DNA from: an uncultured Bacteroides sp.
GTDB taxonomy: Bacteria > Bacteroidota > Bacteroidia > Bacteroidales > Bacteroidaceae
Assembly (NCBI GenBank): GCA_900546645.1
Contig: URDR01000004.1
Span: 17,051-81,050 of the forward strand
Reading direction: 5' to 3'
Length of the DNA: 64,000 nt
The translations under genes and the position numbers were made by a program. The notes under the pieces were generated by a model. That model made no database searches and was not told the DNA's origin. It saw only the letters and a list, made by a program, of their open reading frames with translations. Of this stretch, positions 32,372-40,661 are shown piece by piece; positions within the stretch are counted from its first letter, which is position 1; the number at the start of each line of letters is the position of its first letter.

Positions 32372-33034
32372 ATGAATATTTACATCGACTTTAGTTTGAG
32401 GTTATTTGTGGCGGGACTGATGGGGGTATTGATAGGGCTGGAGCGTGAATACCGTGCCAAAGAGGCAGGGTATCGCACTCATTTTCTGGTGGCTCTAGGG
32501 AGTGCACTGATGATGATTGTTTCGCAGTATGGATTTATGGATGTACTGGAAAAAGATCTGGTCCGGTTAGACCCTAGCCGTTTGGCTGCACAGGTGGTGA
32601 GCGGAATAGGCTTTATCGGTGCGGGTACGATTATCTTATTGCAGAAGCAGGTGGTACGAGGGCTGACTACTGCAGCTGGTGTATGGGCTACATCGGGCAT
32701 CGGACTGGCAGTAGGAGCGGGGATGTATGCCATCGGAATAACCGCAACGGTTCTGGTGCTGGTGGGACTTGAAACGCTGAGCCATTGTTTCAAGAGTATC
32801 GGCATGCGGAATATGATTATAGAGTTTTCTACCAAGGATGGGAACGTATTAAAGGCAGTTTCATCGAAGTTTGCTTCAGCGAATTATCAGATTACCTCCT
32901 ACGAAATGAACGAGGAAGCTCAGGGATGCTATCGGGTAACGATGATCGTCAAAGCCAGGCGTATGAATGGGGAAGGGGTGTTGCTGATGCTTCTCCATGA
33001 TTTTCCGGAGTTGACGGTAAACCGCATCGTGTAA
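32372..33034 (+). CDS. MgtC/SapB-family membrane protein
   Basis: 220 residues from MNIYIDFSLRLFVAGLMGV. The N-terminal ~120 residues contain four to five transmembrane helices with the MgtC signature LIGLEREYRAKEAGYRTHFLVALGSALMM and IGFIGAGTIILLQKQVVRGLTTAAGVW. The C-terminal ~80 residues form a soluble ACT-like domain (ANYQITSYEMNEEAQGCYRV). Proteins of this family regulate membrane energetics or magnesium homeostasis. The open frame reaches 32348, but a TATCTTTA -7-like box at 32338-32345 ends just before that codon, so 32372 is preferred. Confidence 0.88.
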   Translation: MNIYIDFSLRLFVAGLMGVLIGLEREYRAKEAGYRTHFLVALGSALMMIVSQYGFMDVLEKDLVRLDPSRLAAQVVSGIGFIGAGTIILLQKQVVRGLTTAAGVWATSGIGLAVGAGMYAIGITATVLVLVGLETLSHCFKSIGMRNMIIEFSTKDGNVLKAVSSKFASANYQITSYEMNEEAQGCYRVTMIVKARRMNGEGVLLMLLHDFPELTVNRIV

Positions 33035-33074
33035 TTGAATCTTGATTTGCTTCTTTCTTTTATCCATCATTTAG

Positions 33075-33164
33075 TTTCCGCAAAATCTCAGCTCGCAAGT
33101 TCCGCAAAATTTCAATTCGTTACCTTGTTATCTTGTAACCTTGAAAGCGAACCAGCGAGCTGAG
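33075..33164. repeat. Direct and inverted repeats between converging genes
   Basis: TTTCCGCAAAATCTCAGCTCG (33075-33095) is followed 4 bp later by a similar GTTCCGCAAAATTTCAATTCG (33099-33119). CTCAGCTCGC (33087-33096) is inverted at 33155-33164 (GCGAGCTGAG), with a GTTAC/GTAAC pair in between. No T-run follows, so a classic terminator is not supported. Confidence 0.5.
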
Positions 33165-33181
33165 GTATAAATCATTTATGC

Positions 33182-33856
33182 TTATTTTGGCTCGCGGAAT
33201 AAATACAATTTCAGCCCGAATGAAAAACGAAGGATATCTTTCATGGTCAACGCTTTGTTAGTCACCTTGCTGATGAGGTACATCTCGCACGTACTGATTT
33301 CATAGAAGGCAGAAATATTTCGCAATACCGGATGGGGAAGGTCAAAGCCTACACGCTGACCTATGAAAATATACGGACGCACCTTGGTGGATATATTATA
33401 ATAGGAGTTCGGGTATCTTCCCGGCTCTTTCTTCCAGAATTCCTCACCGGTTATGGTGGTCAGATAAAGTCCGGTGTAGAAAGGTTCGATGACCCACCGG
33501 TCTTTCAGCGTGATGCTCCATGGGATGTAGTTCTGCTTGACAGTAAAAGTCAGCTTGAACTCGTCGGCATATCTGGAGGGAAGATATCCTATCAGAAAAT
33601 CAGTTTCCCACTGTCTCCGCTTTCCGTAATCCCATCCTATCCCCAAAGAGGATACGCCCATCCCTCCGGCATATTGCCATTTAATATGCGTTGGCTTTAA
33701 CTGCTGCCATCCCTTGTATTTCAGATGAACCCTTTTGTCCCAGCGGCGTGTTTGGGTAAAGGAAGAATCGTTTGCTGCGGCAGATTCAGGCTGTGCTCCA
33801 TAAGAAGGAATGCAGGATATAAGTAGAAATATCAAATTAAAAATCAACAACTTCAT
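33182..33856 (-). CDS. Hypothetical exported protein, probable outer-membrane barrel
   Basis: 224 residues from MKLLIFNLIFLLISCIPSYG, a clear signal peptide; ATG at 33854-33856, with MNTP 12 bp upstream as an alternative. The mature part alternates strands with aromatic residues (RVHLKYKGWQQLKPTHIKWQY, RRQWETDFLIGYLP, PFYTGLYLTTITG, VRPYIFIGQRVGFDL, ILRFSFGLKLYLF), typical of a small outer-membrane protein. No family was recognised. It overlaps the end of the phosphoesterase gene by 20 bp, so the two are one transcript. Upstream 70 codons of the longer frame are antisense-like shadow of the phosphoesterase. Confidence 0.75.
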   Translation of the reverse strand: MKLLIFNLIFLLISCIPSYGAQPESAAANDSSFTQTRRWDKRVHLKYKGWQQLKPTHIKWQYAGGMGVSSLGIGWDYGKRRQWETDFLIGYLPSRYADEFKLTFTVKQNYIPWSITLKDRWVIEPFYTGLYLTTITGEEFWKKEPGRYPNSYYNISTKVRPYIFIGQRVGFDLPHPVLRNISAFYEISTCEMYLISKVTNKALTMKDILRFSFGLKLYLFREPK

Positions 33857-34643
33857 AGGTGTATTCATTTTCGTTAATGGTGAAATAGAGGTAAGCGCGC
33901 TTATGGATGCAGGTACATTCGTAGTACATGATTCCATCGTTGAAGAAATCATCGGCCTGAATGCTGTGTCCATGTCCGTAGATGCAGAACTGCAAACCGG
34001 GGAACTGCTTAAGATAGTGATGGAAAACATCTGCCACATTGTTGTTGAACTGTTCCGAGAAAGGTCCGGCATGCATGGCTACTACAGTCTTGGTAACATG
34101 GTCTGGAAGTTTTTTCAATTCGTCTTTCAGAAAGGTGAAGTCAGGAATTGCAGCACTGTAATCAAACTCAAGCGCATTGGTATTCAGACAAATGAAATGC
34201 GTGTTGCCAGCCGTGAATGAAAAGTTTTCCGGTCCGAAAATCCGGTTGAATACCTCTTGTCCGGTAGCCAGACAGTCATGGTTACCCAGTAGGCATACAT
34301 AAGGAACACGGAGCACATTTAATATATCGCGTTGTTTCTCAAATTCCAGCTTCATTCCGAAGTCGGAAATATCTCCGGTATGCACCACAAAATCAATATC
34401 ATTGCGTCGGTTAATCAAATCAACCACTTCTTGCGTTTCATCGTACCATCGCTGCGTATCACTGATTACAGCAAAAGAAATCTTTTCTTTTCTGTTTAAT
34501 TTCTCTTCAATCAGTCGGATGTTTTTAGCATTGATATCAGTTTCTCCGTGAATATCCAAATCATAGGGATGATATTCTATCATGTCACACCCTAAAAGCA
34601 AAAATAGTCCCATTAAAAACGGGAGTACATAAGTCTTTTTCAT
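33837..34643 (-). CDS. Lipoprotein metallophosphoesterase
   Basis: 268 residues from MKKTYVLPFLMGLFLLLGCD, a lipoprotein signal peptide with lipobox LLLGC. Calcineurin-like motifs: FAVISDTQRWYD (Dx[Q/H]), VVHTGDISD (GDxxD), LLGNHDCLA (GNHD), AMHAGPFSE (H) and IYGHGHSI (GHxH). All metal ligands appear present. It should be anchored in the outer leaflet of the inner membrane or in the outer membrane and hydrolyse phosphomonoesters or diesters. The start at MKKTYV is 11 codons inside the open frame. Confidence 0.85.
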   Translation of the reverse strand: MKKTYVLPFLMGLFLLLGCDMIEYHPYDLDIHGETDINAKNIRLIEEKLNRKEKISFAVISDTQRWYDETQEVVDLINRRNDIDFVVHTGDISDFGMKLEFEKQRDILNVLRVPYVCLLGNHDCLATGQEVFNRIFGPENFSFTAGNTHFICLNTNALEFDYSAAIPDFTFLKDELKKLPDHVTKTVVAMHAGPFSEQFNNNVADVFHHYLKQFPGLQFCIYGHGHSIQADDFFNDGIMYYECTCIHKRAYLYFTINENEYTYEVVDF

Positions 34644-34963
34644 ATTTCTTTCTTTTTGGCATACAAAGAACGGCATAAAACGGGAAATATCAGCCCTCTG
34701 AATTTCAGTAAAAATGTTCCGAAAGAAAGAAGTGCTGTTTTAAAGGCTTATTTTTAGTTTTTTTATGAGAAGCCGGGTCTTTTTTGTGGTGCTGTTGGCG
34801 CGGTGAAATGCGGAAGCGTTTTTGTACTTCCTCCGAAGTATTCCAGTGTTTCCGTGAAAGTACTAGGGGCATACATAGACCGCAGACCCCCTTCGGCTTA
34901 CCGCAAGGCACAGATTCTTTTTAATATGCCAGCATAAATGCAGTTTCCTAAGCCTTTTCATTG
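34644..34963. other. Non-coding gap between divergent genes
   Basis: No supported gene in these 320 bp. A 68-codon minus-strand frame (34705-34911) is rich in K, H and S with no recognisable pattern. The region ends in the ybaN promoter. Confidence 0.4.
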
Positions 34964-34971
34964 TATATTTG
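34964..34971 (+). promoter_or_regulatory. -7 box of the ybaN-pabB-pabC run
   Basis: TATATTTG is a perfect TAnnTTTG and ends 4 bp before the chosen ATG (34976). Transcription would begin almost at the start codon, so a leaderless mRNA is possible. Confidence 0.5.
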
Positions 34972-34975
34972 CATC

Positions 34976-35338
34976 ATGAAATATATTTATCTGCTCATCG
35001 GTTCAGTCTCTTTGGCTTTAGGCGTTTTGGGGATATTTTTGCCCGTTCTGCCTACAACTCCTTTCCTGTTGCTTGCTGCGGCCTTGTTTTTCCGGAGCTC
35101 CCCAAGGGCTTATGCATGGTTGCTCAACCATAAATATCTGGGAGTCTATATCCGTAATTTCCGTGAAGATAAGTCCATACCTCTTCATGCAAAAATCATT
35201 ATCTTGTTGTTGTTATGGCTTACAGCGGTTAACTGTTCCGTATTTATCTTTACCCACTGGGGATTAAGGATATTGATGCTTGCAGTGGCGGTAGGAGTGA
35301 CCTGCTATATTTTATCATTTAAAACGAAGCATGCATGA
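34976..35338 (+). CDS. YbaN/DUF454-family membrane protein
   Basis: 120 residues from MKYIYLLIGSVSLALGVLGI, with the family signature GVLGIFLPVLPTTPFLLLAAALFFRSSPRAY and YIRNFREDKSIPLHAKI, followed by two more transmembrane helices (IIILLLLWLTAVNCSVFIF and ILMLAVAVGVTCYIL). The function is not known for the family. The stop overlaps the pabB start (ATGA). The ATG at 34976 is chosen since upstream codons lie in the promoter. Confidence 0.9.
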   Translation: MKYIYLLIGSVSLALGVLGIFLPVLPTTPFLLLAAALFFRSSPRAYAWLLNHKYLGVYIRNFREDKSIPLHAKIIILLLLWLTAVNCSVFIFTHWGLRILMLAVAVGVTCYILSFKTKHA

Positions 35339-36330
35339 AAAAAATGACATTTTATAAAAAGGGAGAGGCTATACAGCGTATGAACCTGTGGGGGAAGACA
35401 CAAACTCCATTCTTCTTCCTGATTGATTTTGATATGGAGCATTGCCTGATAGAGCGGATTGAGGATGTATCTGCCGATGAAATCCGGTTTGACTTTTCGG
35501 GAAAGACTAATGATGATAGGCTTCATACCCCTTATCCGACTCACTTCAAATGGAAGTCTTATCCGCAGTCGTTCGATGCGTATGCCCAGTCGTTTGATGT
35601 AGTATACCGCAACTTGTATGCCGGAAACTCTTTTCTGACCAATCTGACCTGTGCTACACCGGTGGAGACCGACTTGTCACTGCTTCAGCTTTTTGAACAT
35701 GCTCAGGCAAAATACAAGCTTTGGGTAAAAGATTGCTTTACGGTGTTTTCTCCTGAAATATTTGTGCGGATTATCGGCGGATTTATATACTCGCATCCGA
35801 TGAAGGGCACGATAGACGCCTCACTTCCCAATGCGCGTGAACTTCTGCTCAACGATGAGAAAGAGGCTGCTGAACATGCTACGATTACGGATTTGATACG
35901 GAATGACTTGAGCCAGATAGCAACCGAGGTGACCGTAACCCGTTACCGCTATCTGGACGAGTTGCGTACGCATAAGGGACGGCTGCTTCAGATGAGTTCG
36001 GAAATACGGGGAAAGCTTCCGGAAAACTATAGGGAGGAATTGGGAACCTTGTTTTTCCGTTTGCTTCCTGCGGGTTCTATCACCGGTGCTCCGAAGAAGA
36101 AAACGGTGGAGATTATCAGAGAGGCGGAAACGTATCGCCGCGGTTTTTATACCGGAGTGATGGGGTATTTCGACGGAAATAACTTAGATAGCGGGGTGCT
36201 GATTCGTTTTCTTGAGCAAGGAGAGGATAACCGCATGATTTTTAAAAGTGGGGGAGGAATTACGTTTCAGAGTGACGTGAACGATGAATACGATGAAATG
36301 AAAAAGAAAGTATATGTGCCGATATATTGA
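35335..36330 (+). CDS. pabB: Aminodeoxychorismate synthase component I
   Basis: 331 residues of the chorismate-binding (anthranilate synthase component I-like) fold, shorter than E. coli PabB because the N-terminal domain is reduced. Motifs: NSFLTNLTCATPVET, FSPEIFVRI, SHPMKGTIDAS, ITDLIRNDLSQIA (DLxRNDL), SITGAPKKKTVEII and YTGVMGYFDGN, all chorismate-pocket elements. With a glutaminase partner it turns chorismate into 4-amino-4-deoxychorismate for folate. It overlaps ybaN upstream by 4 bp and the lyase downstream by 17 bp. Confidence 0.92.
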   Translation: MKKMTFYKKGEAIQRMNLWGKTQTPFFFLIDFDMEHCLIERIEDVSADEIRFDFSGKTNDDRLHTPYPTHFKWKSYPQSFDAYAQSFDVVYRNLYAGNSFLTNLTCATPVETDLSLLQLFEHAQAKYKLWVKDCFTVFSPEIFVRIIGGFIYSHPMKGTIDASLPNARELLLNDEKEAAEHATITDLIRNDLSQIATEVTVTRYRYLDELRTHKGRLLQMSSEIRGKLPENYREELGTLFFRLLPAGSITGAPKKKTVEIIREAETYRRGFYTGVMGYFDGNNLDSGVLIRFLEQGEDNRMIFKSGGGITFQSDVNDEYDEMKKKVYVPIY

Positions 36331-36910
36331 AACAATCCGGATAGAGAAAGGGCGGTTGCGTAATATCGCTTACCATGACCGTAGGATGAATGAGGTGCGC
36401 CGTGAAGTGTGGGGAGTTGACCGGTCTGTTTCTCTTGAAACTTATATAGATGCTTCTCCTTATGAAGAGCGAACCCGCTGCCGGGTGACGTATGGCCGTG
36501 ACGTAGAGTCGGTGGAATTTTTCCCTTATCAAATACGTCCGGTACACTCGTTGCAGTTGGTGCGGGGTGGGCAGATTGAATACCGGAGGAAGCGGGCAGA
36601 CCGTTCGGAGCTAAATGCTCTTTTTGCTTGCCGTGGAGAGGCTGACGATGTGCTGATAGTGCGCGGCGGATTGCTTACGGATACTTCCATCGCCAATATC
36701 GCATTAGGGGATGGTACGGGTTGGTATACGCCAGCATCTCCTCTGCTTGAGGGGACCCAGAGGGCTTGCCTGCTGGATGCAGGAATGATTCGCCCTTTGG
36801 ATATTCATGCAGATGATTTGTCTCGTTTCCAGAAAATCCGTCTGTTTAATGCCATGATCGATTTTGGAGAAATAGAAATAGACTGTAGTGCTATCATGCC
36901 TTTAAGGTAA
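36314..36910 (+). CDS. pabC: Aminodeoxychorismate lyase (class IV aminotransferase)
   Basis: 198 residues of the PLP fold-type IV family: CRYIETIRIEKGRLRNIAYHDRRM with the residues that bind the cofactor phosphate, then SIEYRRKRADRS-like lysine region and DDVLIVRGGLLTDTSIANIA, with the typical TDTSxANI segment. It releases pyruvate from aminodeoxychorismate to make p-aminobenzoate. It is smaller than usual (~270 residues), lacking part of the N-terminal domain, as in other Bacteroides homologues. It starts inside pabB (17-bp overlap), which secures the pairing. Confidence 0.88.
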   Translation: MCRYIETIRIEKGRLRNIAYHDRRMNEVRREVWGVDRSVSLETYIDASPYEERTRCRVTYGRDVESVEFFPYQIRPVHSLQLVRGGQIEYRRKRADRSELNALFACRGEADDVLIVRGGLLTDTSIANIALGDGTGWYTPASPLLEGTQRACLLDAGMIRPLDIHADDLSRFQKIRLFNAMIDFGEIEIDCSAIMPLR

Positions 36911-36923
36911 TTTTTCCCTCCGT

Positions 36924-37916
36924 CTATTCAACCAGTTCGTAGCTGCTTATCTGGATAGGCATGTCTAAGTTATGTAAAATCTTCTCCAGCATGATTCCTT
37001 CCAAATTATTATATTCATAGCCGAATGTAGCCCGTATTCCTTGAAGGATAAACTGAACAGCGCGGTCTAAGGCAATAGGGAGACTGTCGCCCTGCATGAG
37101 TGCACCCGTTATCACGCTTGTAAAAGTATCACCTGTTCCCGGATAGTGTGCCGGAAGGTAAGGGCAGGTCACTTTCCAATAACGGTTGCCGATGCGGTTA
37201 TAGGCATAAACCGAAGTCATATGCGGATTTCCGGCAACGGGTACACTGGTTACAATGACAATCTCCGGACCTTTGTCGGAAAGTGCTTTTAAAATGGGTT
37301 TCAGTTCTTCATCAGAGAGCATGTCCTGGAAGGGCTTTTCTGAAAGGAAAAACAACTCAGTCAGATTCGGTGTGATGATATCTGCATGGCAAATCAGCTT
37401 GCGCATCTCTGTAACCATTTCATCGGATATTCCTTTATATAGTTTTCCGTTATCGCCCAATACCGGGTCGACGACTACTAAATCGGTGGGGCGGCGGAAT
37501 TTGCAAATAAAGTCCTCTACAATCTGCGCCTGCTGTGCTGAGCCTAAATAGCCCGTATAAAATGTGTCGAAGTGGATGTTCTGCTTTTCCCAATTCTCAA
37601 TAATATGCTTCATCTCATCTGTGAGGTCGAGGAAAGAATAGTTGGCATATTGGGTGTGATTGGAAAGGATGGCGGTAGGTAGAGGGCATACTTGAAACCC
37701 CATGGATGAGAGCACGGGTATGACTGCCATTAACGAGACACGTCCCACCCCCGATAAATCATGAACGGCAACCACTTTTTTTACCTGACTCTGTGAGAGT
37801 ACTTCGGGTCGGCGTGTAGCAGGTTTCTTGTTTGCTTTATGTTTCCGGCTTTTTTCCCAAGCAGCTTTACGCGCCTGGTACTGTTCGTATTGTCTTTCGA
37901 TATAGTTATCTGCCAT
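36924..37916 (-). CDS. Pyridoxamine/pyridoxal kinase with a basic N-terminal extension
   Basis: 330 residues from MADNYIERQYEQYQ. The ribokinase-fold core begins near residue 49 (VKKVVAVHDLSGVGRVSLM) and carries LPTAILSNHTQYANYSF, DLVVVDPVLGDNGKLY, ITPNLTELFFL and the anion-hole/catalytic GTGDTFTSVITG. This is the pyridoxal kinase PdxY/PdxK-like group, phosphorylating vitamin B6 vitamers. The first ~45 residues are lysine/arginine rich (ARKAAWEKSRKHKANKK) and not part of the fold. The open frame extends upstream to 38087 across the promoter gap and is rejected there. It converges on pabC across 13 bp. Confidence 0.9.
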   Translation of the reverse strand: MADNYIERQYEQYQARKAAWEKSRKHKANKKPATRRPEVLSQSQVKKVVAVHDLSGVGRVSLMAVIPVLSSMGFQVCPLPTAILSNHTQYANYSFLDLTDEMKHIIENWEKQNIHFDTFYTGYLGSAQQAQIVEDFICKFRRPTDLVVVDPVLGDNGKLYKGISDEMVTEMRKLICHADIITPNLTELFFLSEKPFQDMLSDEELKPILKALSDKGPEIVIVTSVPVAGNPHMTSVYAYNRIGNRYWKVTCPYLPAHYPGTGDTFTSVITGALMQGDSLPIALDRAVQFILQGIRATFGYEYNNLEGIMLEKILHNLDMPIQISSYELVE

Positions 37917-37961
37917 AACGTATTCATTTATGAATGGTGGGCAAATGTACGAAAAAAACTC

Positions 37962-37969
37962 TATCTTTG
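37962..37969 (+). promoter_or_regulatory. -7 box of the DEAD-box helicase gene
   Basis: TATCTTTG, a perfect TAnnTTTG, about 30 bp before the ATG at 37999. Confidence 0.6.
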
Positions 37970-37998
37970 TATAAGCGTAATCTAAAATACAGTAATTT

Positions 37999-39312
37999 AT
38001 GAATATCCAGGAGATACTTTCTAATTTGAAAATAGAGCAGTTGAATGCGATGCAGCAGGCTTCTCTGAGTGCAGCTGGAGAAGGCAAGGATGTGATTCTT
38101 CTGTCGCCTACCGGTACGGGAAAAACATTGGCTTATCTGCTTCCTCTGGTCCAGATTCTGAAACCGGGTGTTGAGGGAGTGCAGGCAGTTGTGCTGGTGC
38201 CTTCACGTGAGTTGGCTCTGCAAATAGAGCAGGTGTTCAAATCCATGGGCACGGCTTTCAGTGTGATGAGCTGTTATGGCGGGCGTCCGGCGATGGAGGA
38301 ACACCGGACGATGAAGAATATTCGTCCTTCAGTGATTATAGCCACCCCGGGGCGTATGAATGACCACCTGAATAAGCAGAACTTTGAGGCTTCAGCGGTA
38401 GGTACGTTGGTTATTGATGAGTTCGACAAGTGCTTGGAGTTTGGTTTTCAGGAAGAAATGGCCGAGGTAATAACTAAGTTCCCCAGCCTGAAACGGCGTT
38501 TTCTTCTGTCGGCCACTGATGCAGAGGAAATACCTCGTTTTACTGGCTTGAACCGGGTCATTAAATTGAATTTTCTGACTGAAGATGAACAGGAGCAGCG
38601 GCTGCAACTGTATAAGGTGCTTTCACCGGTTAAAGATAAGTTGGAGACCTTGTACAAGTTGCTTTGTTCTTTGGGTAGCGAGTCAACCTTGGTGTTTTGC
38701 AATCATCGGGAAAGTGTAGAGCGGGTAGGCAACTATCTGCATTCAATGAAAGTGTATTGTGAAGTCTTTCATGGCGGCATGGAGCAGGATAAACGGGAAA
38801 GAGCCTTGTATAAATTCCGCAACGGAAGCTGTTCCATTCTCATTTCAACCGATTTGGCAGCGCGTGGCTTGGATATAGCAGATATCAAGCACGTAGTACA
38901 TTATCATTTGCCTGTAGCCAAAGATGGTTTTGTTCACCGGAACGGGCGTACAGCGCGGTGGGAGAGCGAGGGGAGTGCGTATCTTATCTTGCATCCCGAA
39001 GAGAAGATACCGGATTATCTGGATAAGGAACTTGAAGCGTTTTCTTTACCGGAAAAGACTCCATCACCGGCATTGCCTAATTATGTTACATTATATATAG
39101 GCAAAGGAAAGAAAGACAAGATTAACAAAATTGATATTGTAGGCTTTCTGTCAAAGAAAGGTAATCTGAGCCGTGAAGATGTGGGACGGATTGATGTGAA
39201 AGATCATTATGCGTATGTGGCGATTTCTCGCTTAAAAGCTAAACAAACGTTAAAACTCATACAAGGTGAAAAGATTAAAGGGGTAAAAGCTTTGATAGAA
39301 CTGGCAAAATAA
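37999..39312 (+). CDS. DEAD-box RNA helicase with DbpA-like RNA-binding domain (DEFD variant)
   Basis: 437 residues. Q motif LNAMQQASL, motif I SPTGTGKTLAYL, Ia PSRELALQ, Ib ATPGRM, motif II VIDEFDKCL (DEFD rather than DEAD), motif III SATD, then the second RecA domain with LVFCNHRESVERV, STDLAARGLDIAD (motif V) and HRNGRTAR (motif VI). From about residue 355 (YVTLYIGKGKKDKINKIDIVGFL) comes a DbpA RNA-recognition-like domain, which in DbpA targets 23S rRNA hairpin 92. A role in large-subunit assembly is therefore likely. Confidence 0.9.
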   Translation: MNIQEILSNLKIEQLNAMQQASLSAAGEGKDVILLSPTGTGKTLAYLLPLVQILKPGVEGVQAVVLVPSRELALQIEQVFKSMGTAFSVMSCYGGRPAMEEHRTMKNIRPSVIIATPGRMNDHLNKQNFEASAVGTLVIDEFDKCLEFGFQEEMAEVITKFPSLKRRFLLSATDAEEIPRFTGLNRVIKLNFLTEDEQEQRLQLYKVLSPVKDKLETLYKLLCSLGSESTLVFCNHRESVERVGNYLHSMKVYCEVFHGGMEQDKRERALYKFRNGSCSILISTDLAARGLDIADIKHVVHYHLPVAKDGFVHRNGRTARWESEGSAYLILHPEEKIPDYLDKELEAFSLPEKTPSPALPNYVTLYIGKGKKDKINKIDIVGFLSKKGNLSREDVGRIDVKDHYAYVAISRLKAKQTLKLIQGEKIKGVKALIELAK

Positions 39313-39372
39313 TAACTTTGTGTCATTGCCCGTGCTCCTTTCTCTTCTGAGGAGAACGAAGGTTTTGTATCG

Positions 39373-39419
39373 CAAAACACATGAATTTTCTGCGAAAGGA
39401 GATTTATGTGTTTTGTTTT
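39373..39419 (+). terminator. Terminator of the helicase gene
   Basis: CAAAACACAT (39373-39382) pairs with ATGTGTTTTG (39406-39415), extended by wobble pairs inside, and is followed by TTTTA. Confidence 0.75.
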
Positions 39420-39501
39420 ATCAAAATGTTACCACCTTAATCATTTTTCAACTAAAATGAAAGAAAAGACAGGGTAGCCCGATAAAATTATTACAAAAAC
39501 T

Positions 39502-39532
39502 TTTGGAGGTCTAAAAATAATCACTAATTTCG
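39502..39532 (+). promoter_or_regulatory. Promoter of serC
   Basis: TTTG (39502-39505), a 19-nt spacer and TAATTTCG (39525-39532), which has one mismatch to TAnnTTTG. The predicted leader before the ATG is about 38 nt. Confidence 0.6.
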
Positions 39533-39577
39533 CATTATGTGATTAGAACATATTGTCAAACCAAAACAAACTTCCAA

Positions 39578-40648
39578 ATGAAAAAACATAATTTTAATGC
39601 GGGACCTTCTATCCTGCCTCGCGAGGTAATCGAAAAGACAGCTCAGGCTATTCTTGACTTTAATGGCTCAGGACTTTCGTTGATGGAAATCAGTCACCGT
39701 GCTAAAGATTTCCAGCCCGTTGTTGACGAAGCGGTAGCTTTGTTTAAAGAACTTCTGAATATCCCGGAAGGTTATTCGGTGTTGTTCTTGGGTGGAGGAG
39801 CAAGTCTGGAGTTCTGTATGGTTCCTTACAACTTCTTGGAGAAGAAAGCCGCATACCTGAATACCGGTACTTGGGCAAAAAAAGCATTGAAAGAAGCAAA
39901 AGCTTTTGGAGAAGCCGTTGAAGTGGCTTCTTCTGAAAAGGATGGCTTTACTTATATACCTAAAGGTTATGAAGTACCTTCGGATGTGGATTATTTCCAT
40001 ATTACCACAAATAATACGATTTATGGAACTGAATGGCATTGTGACCCGGACGTACAGGTTCCGATGGTCGCCGATATGTCATCTGATATATTCTCACGCC
40101 CTGTTGATGTTTCAAAATATATTTGTATTTATGGTGGCGCGCAGAAAAACTTGGCTCCGGCAGGTGTTACTTTTGTGATTGTGAAAAATGATGCTTTAGG
40201 CAAAGTTTCACGCCATATTCCTACCATGCTGAATTATCAGACTCATGTAGAAAAAGGTTCCATGTTTAATACTCCTCCGGTAGTGCCTATTTATGCAGCA
40301 TTGCAAACGTTGCGCTGGATTAAGGCTCAGGGAGGCGTGGAAGAAATGCAGCGCCGTGCCAAACAGCGTGCTGATATGCTTTACGCAGAGATCGACCGTA
40401 ACAAATTGTTCCGTGGTACAGTGACTGACAAAGCCGACCGTTCTTATATGAACATCTGCTTCGTAATGGCTGATGAATATAAGGAACTGGAAGCCGATTT
40501 CTTGAAATTTGCAACCGAAAAAGGTATGGTAGGCATCAAGGGTCATCGTTCAGTGGGCGGTTTCCGTGCTTCATGCTATAATGCTATGCCGATAGAAAGT
40601 GTGCAGGCTCTTATTGATTGTATGCAGGAATTTGAAAAGAATCATTAA
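39578..40648 (+). CDS. serC: Phosphoserine aminotransferase
   Basis: 356 residues from MKKHNFNAGPSILPREVIEK (13 codons into the frame; the family always starts near xxNFxAGP). The PLP lysine lies in YGGAQKNLAPAGVTFVIV, and NTGTWAKKA plus TTNNTIYGTEW are phosphate/cofactor-binding segments. It converts 3-phosphohydroxypyruvate and glutamate to phosphoserine. The next gene, serA, follows after 13 bp, forming a serine biosynthesis pair, though the order is reversed relative to the pathway. Confidence 0.95.
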   Translation: MKKHNFNAGPSILPREVIEKTAQAILDFNGSGLSLMEISHRAKDFQPVVDEAVALFKELLNIPEGYSVLFLGGGASLEFCMVPYNFLEKKAAYLNTGTWAKKALKEAKAFGEAVEVASSEKDGFTYIPKGYEVPSDVDYFHITTNNTIYGTEWHCDPDVQVPMVADMSSDIFSRPVDVSKYICIYGGAQKNLAPAGVTFVIVKNDALGKVSRHIPTMLNYQTHVEKGSMFNTPPVVPIYAALQTLRWIKAQGGVEEMQRRAKQRADMLYAEIDRNKLFRGTVTDKADRSYMNICFVMADEYKELEADFLKFATEKGMVGIKGHRSVGGFRASCYNAMPIESVQALIDCMQEFEKNH

Positions 40649-40661
40649 AATCTTCCGTGTT

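Noticed and set aside
34705..34911. 68-codon minus-strand frame upstream of the phosphoesterase
   Set aside because: Composition is K/H/S-rich without structure, no promoter or ribosome-binding site supports it, and no family is recognised.
36924..38087. 387-residue version of the pyridoxal kinase
   Set aside because: The added N-terminus crosses the helicase promoter and start and is cysteine/isoleucine-rich non-coding sequence.
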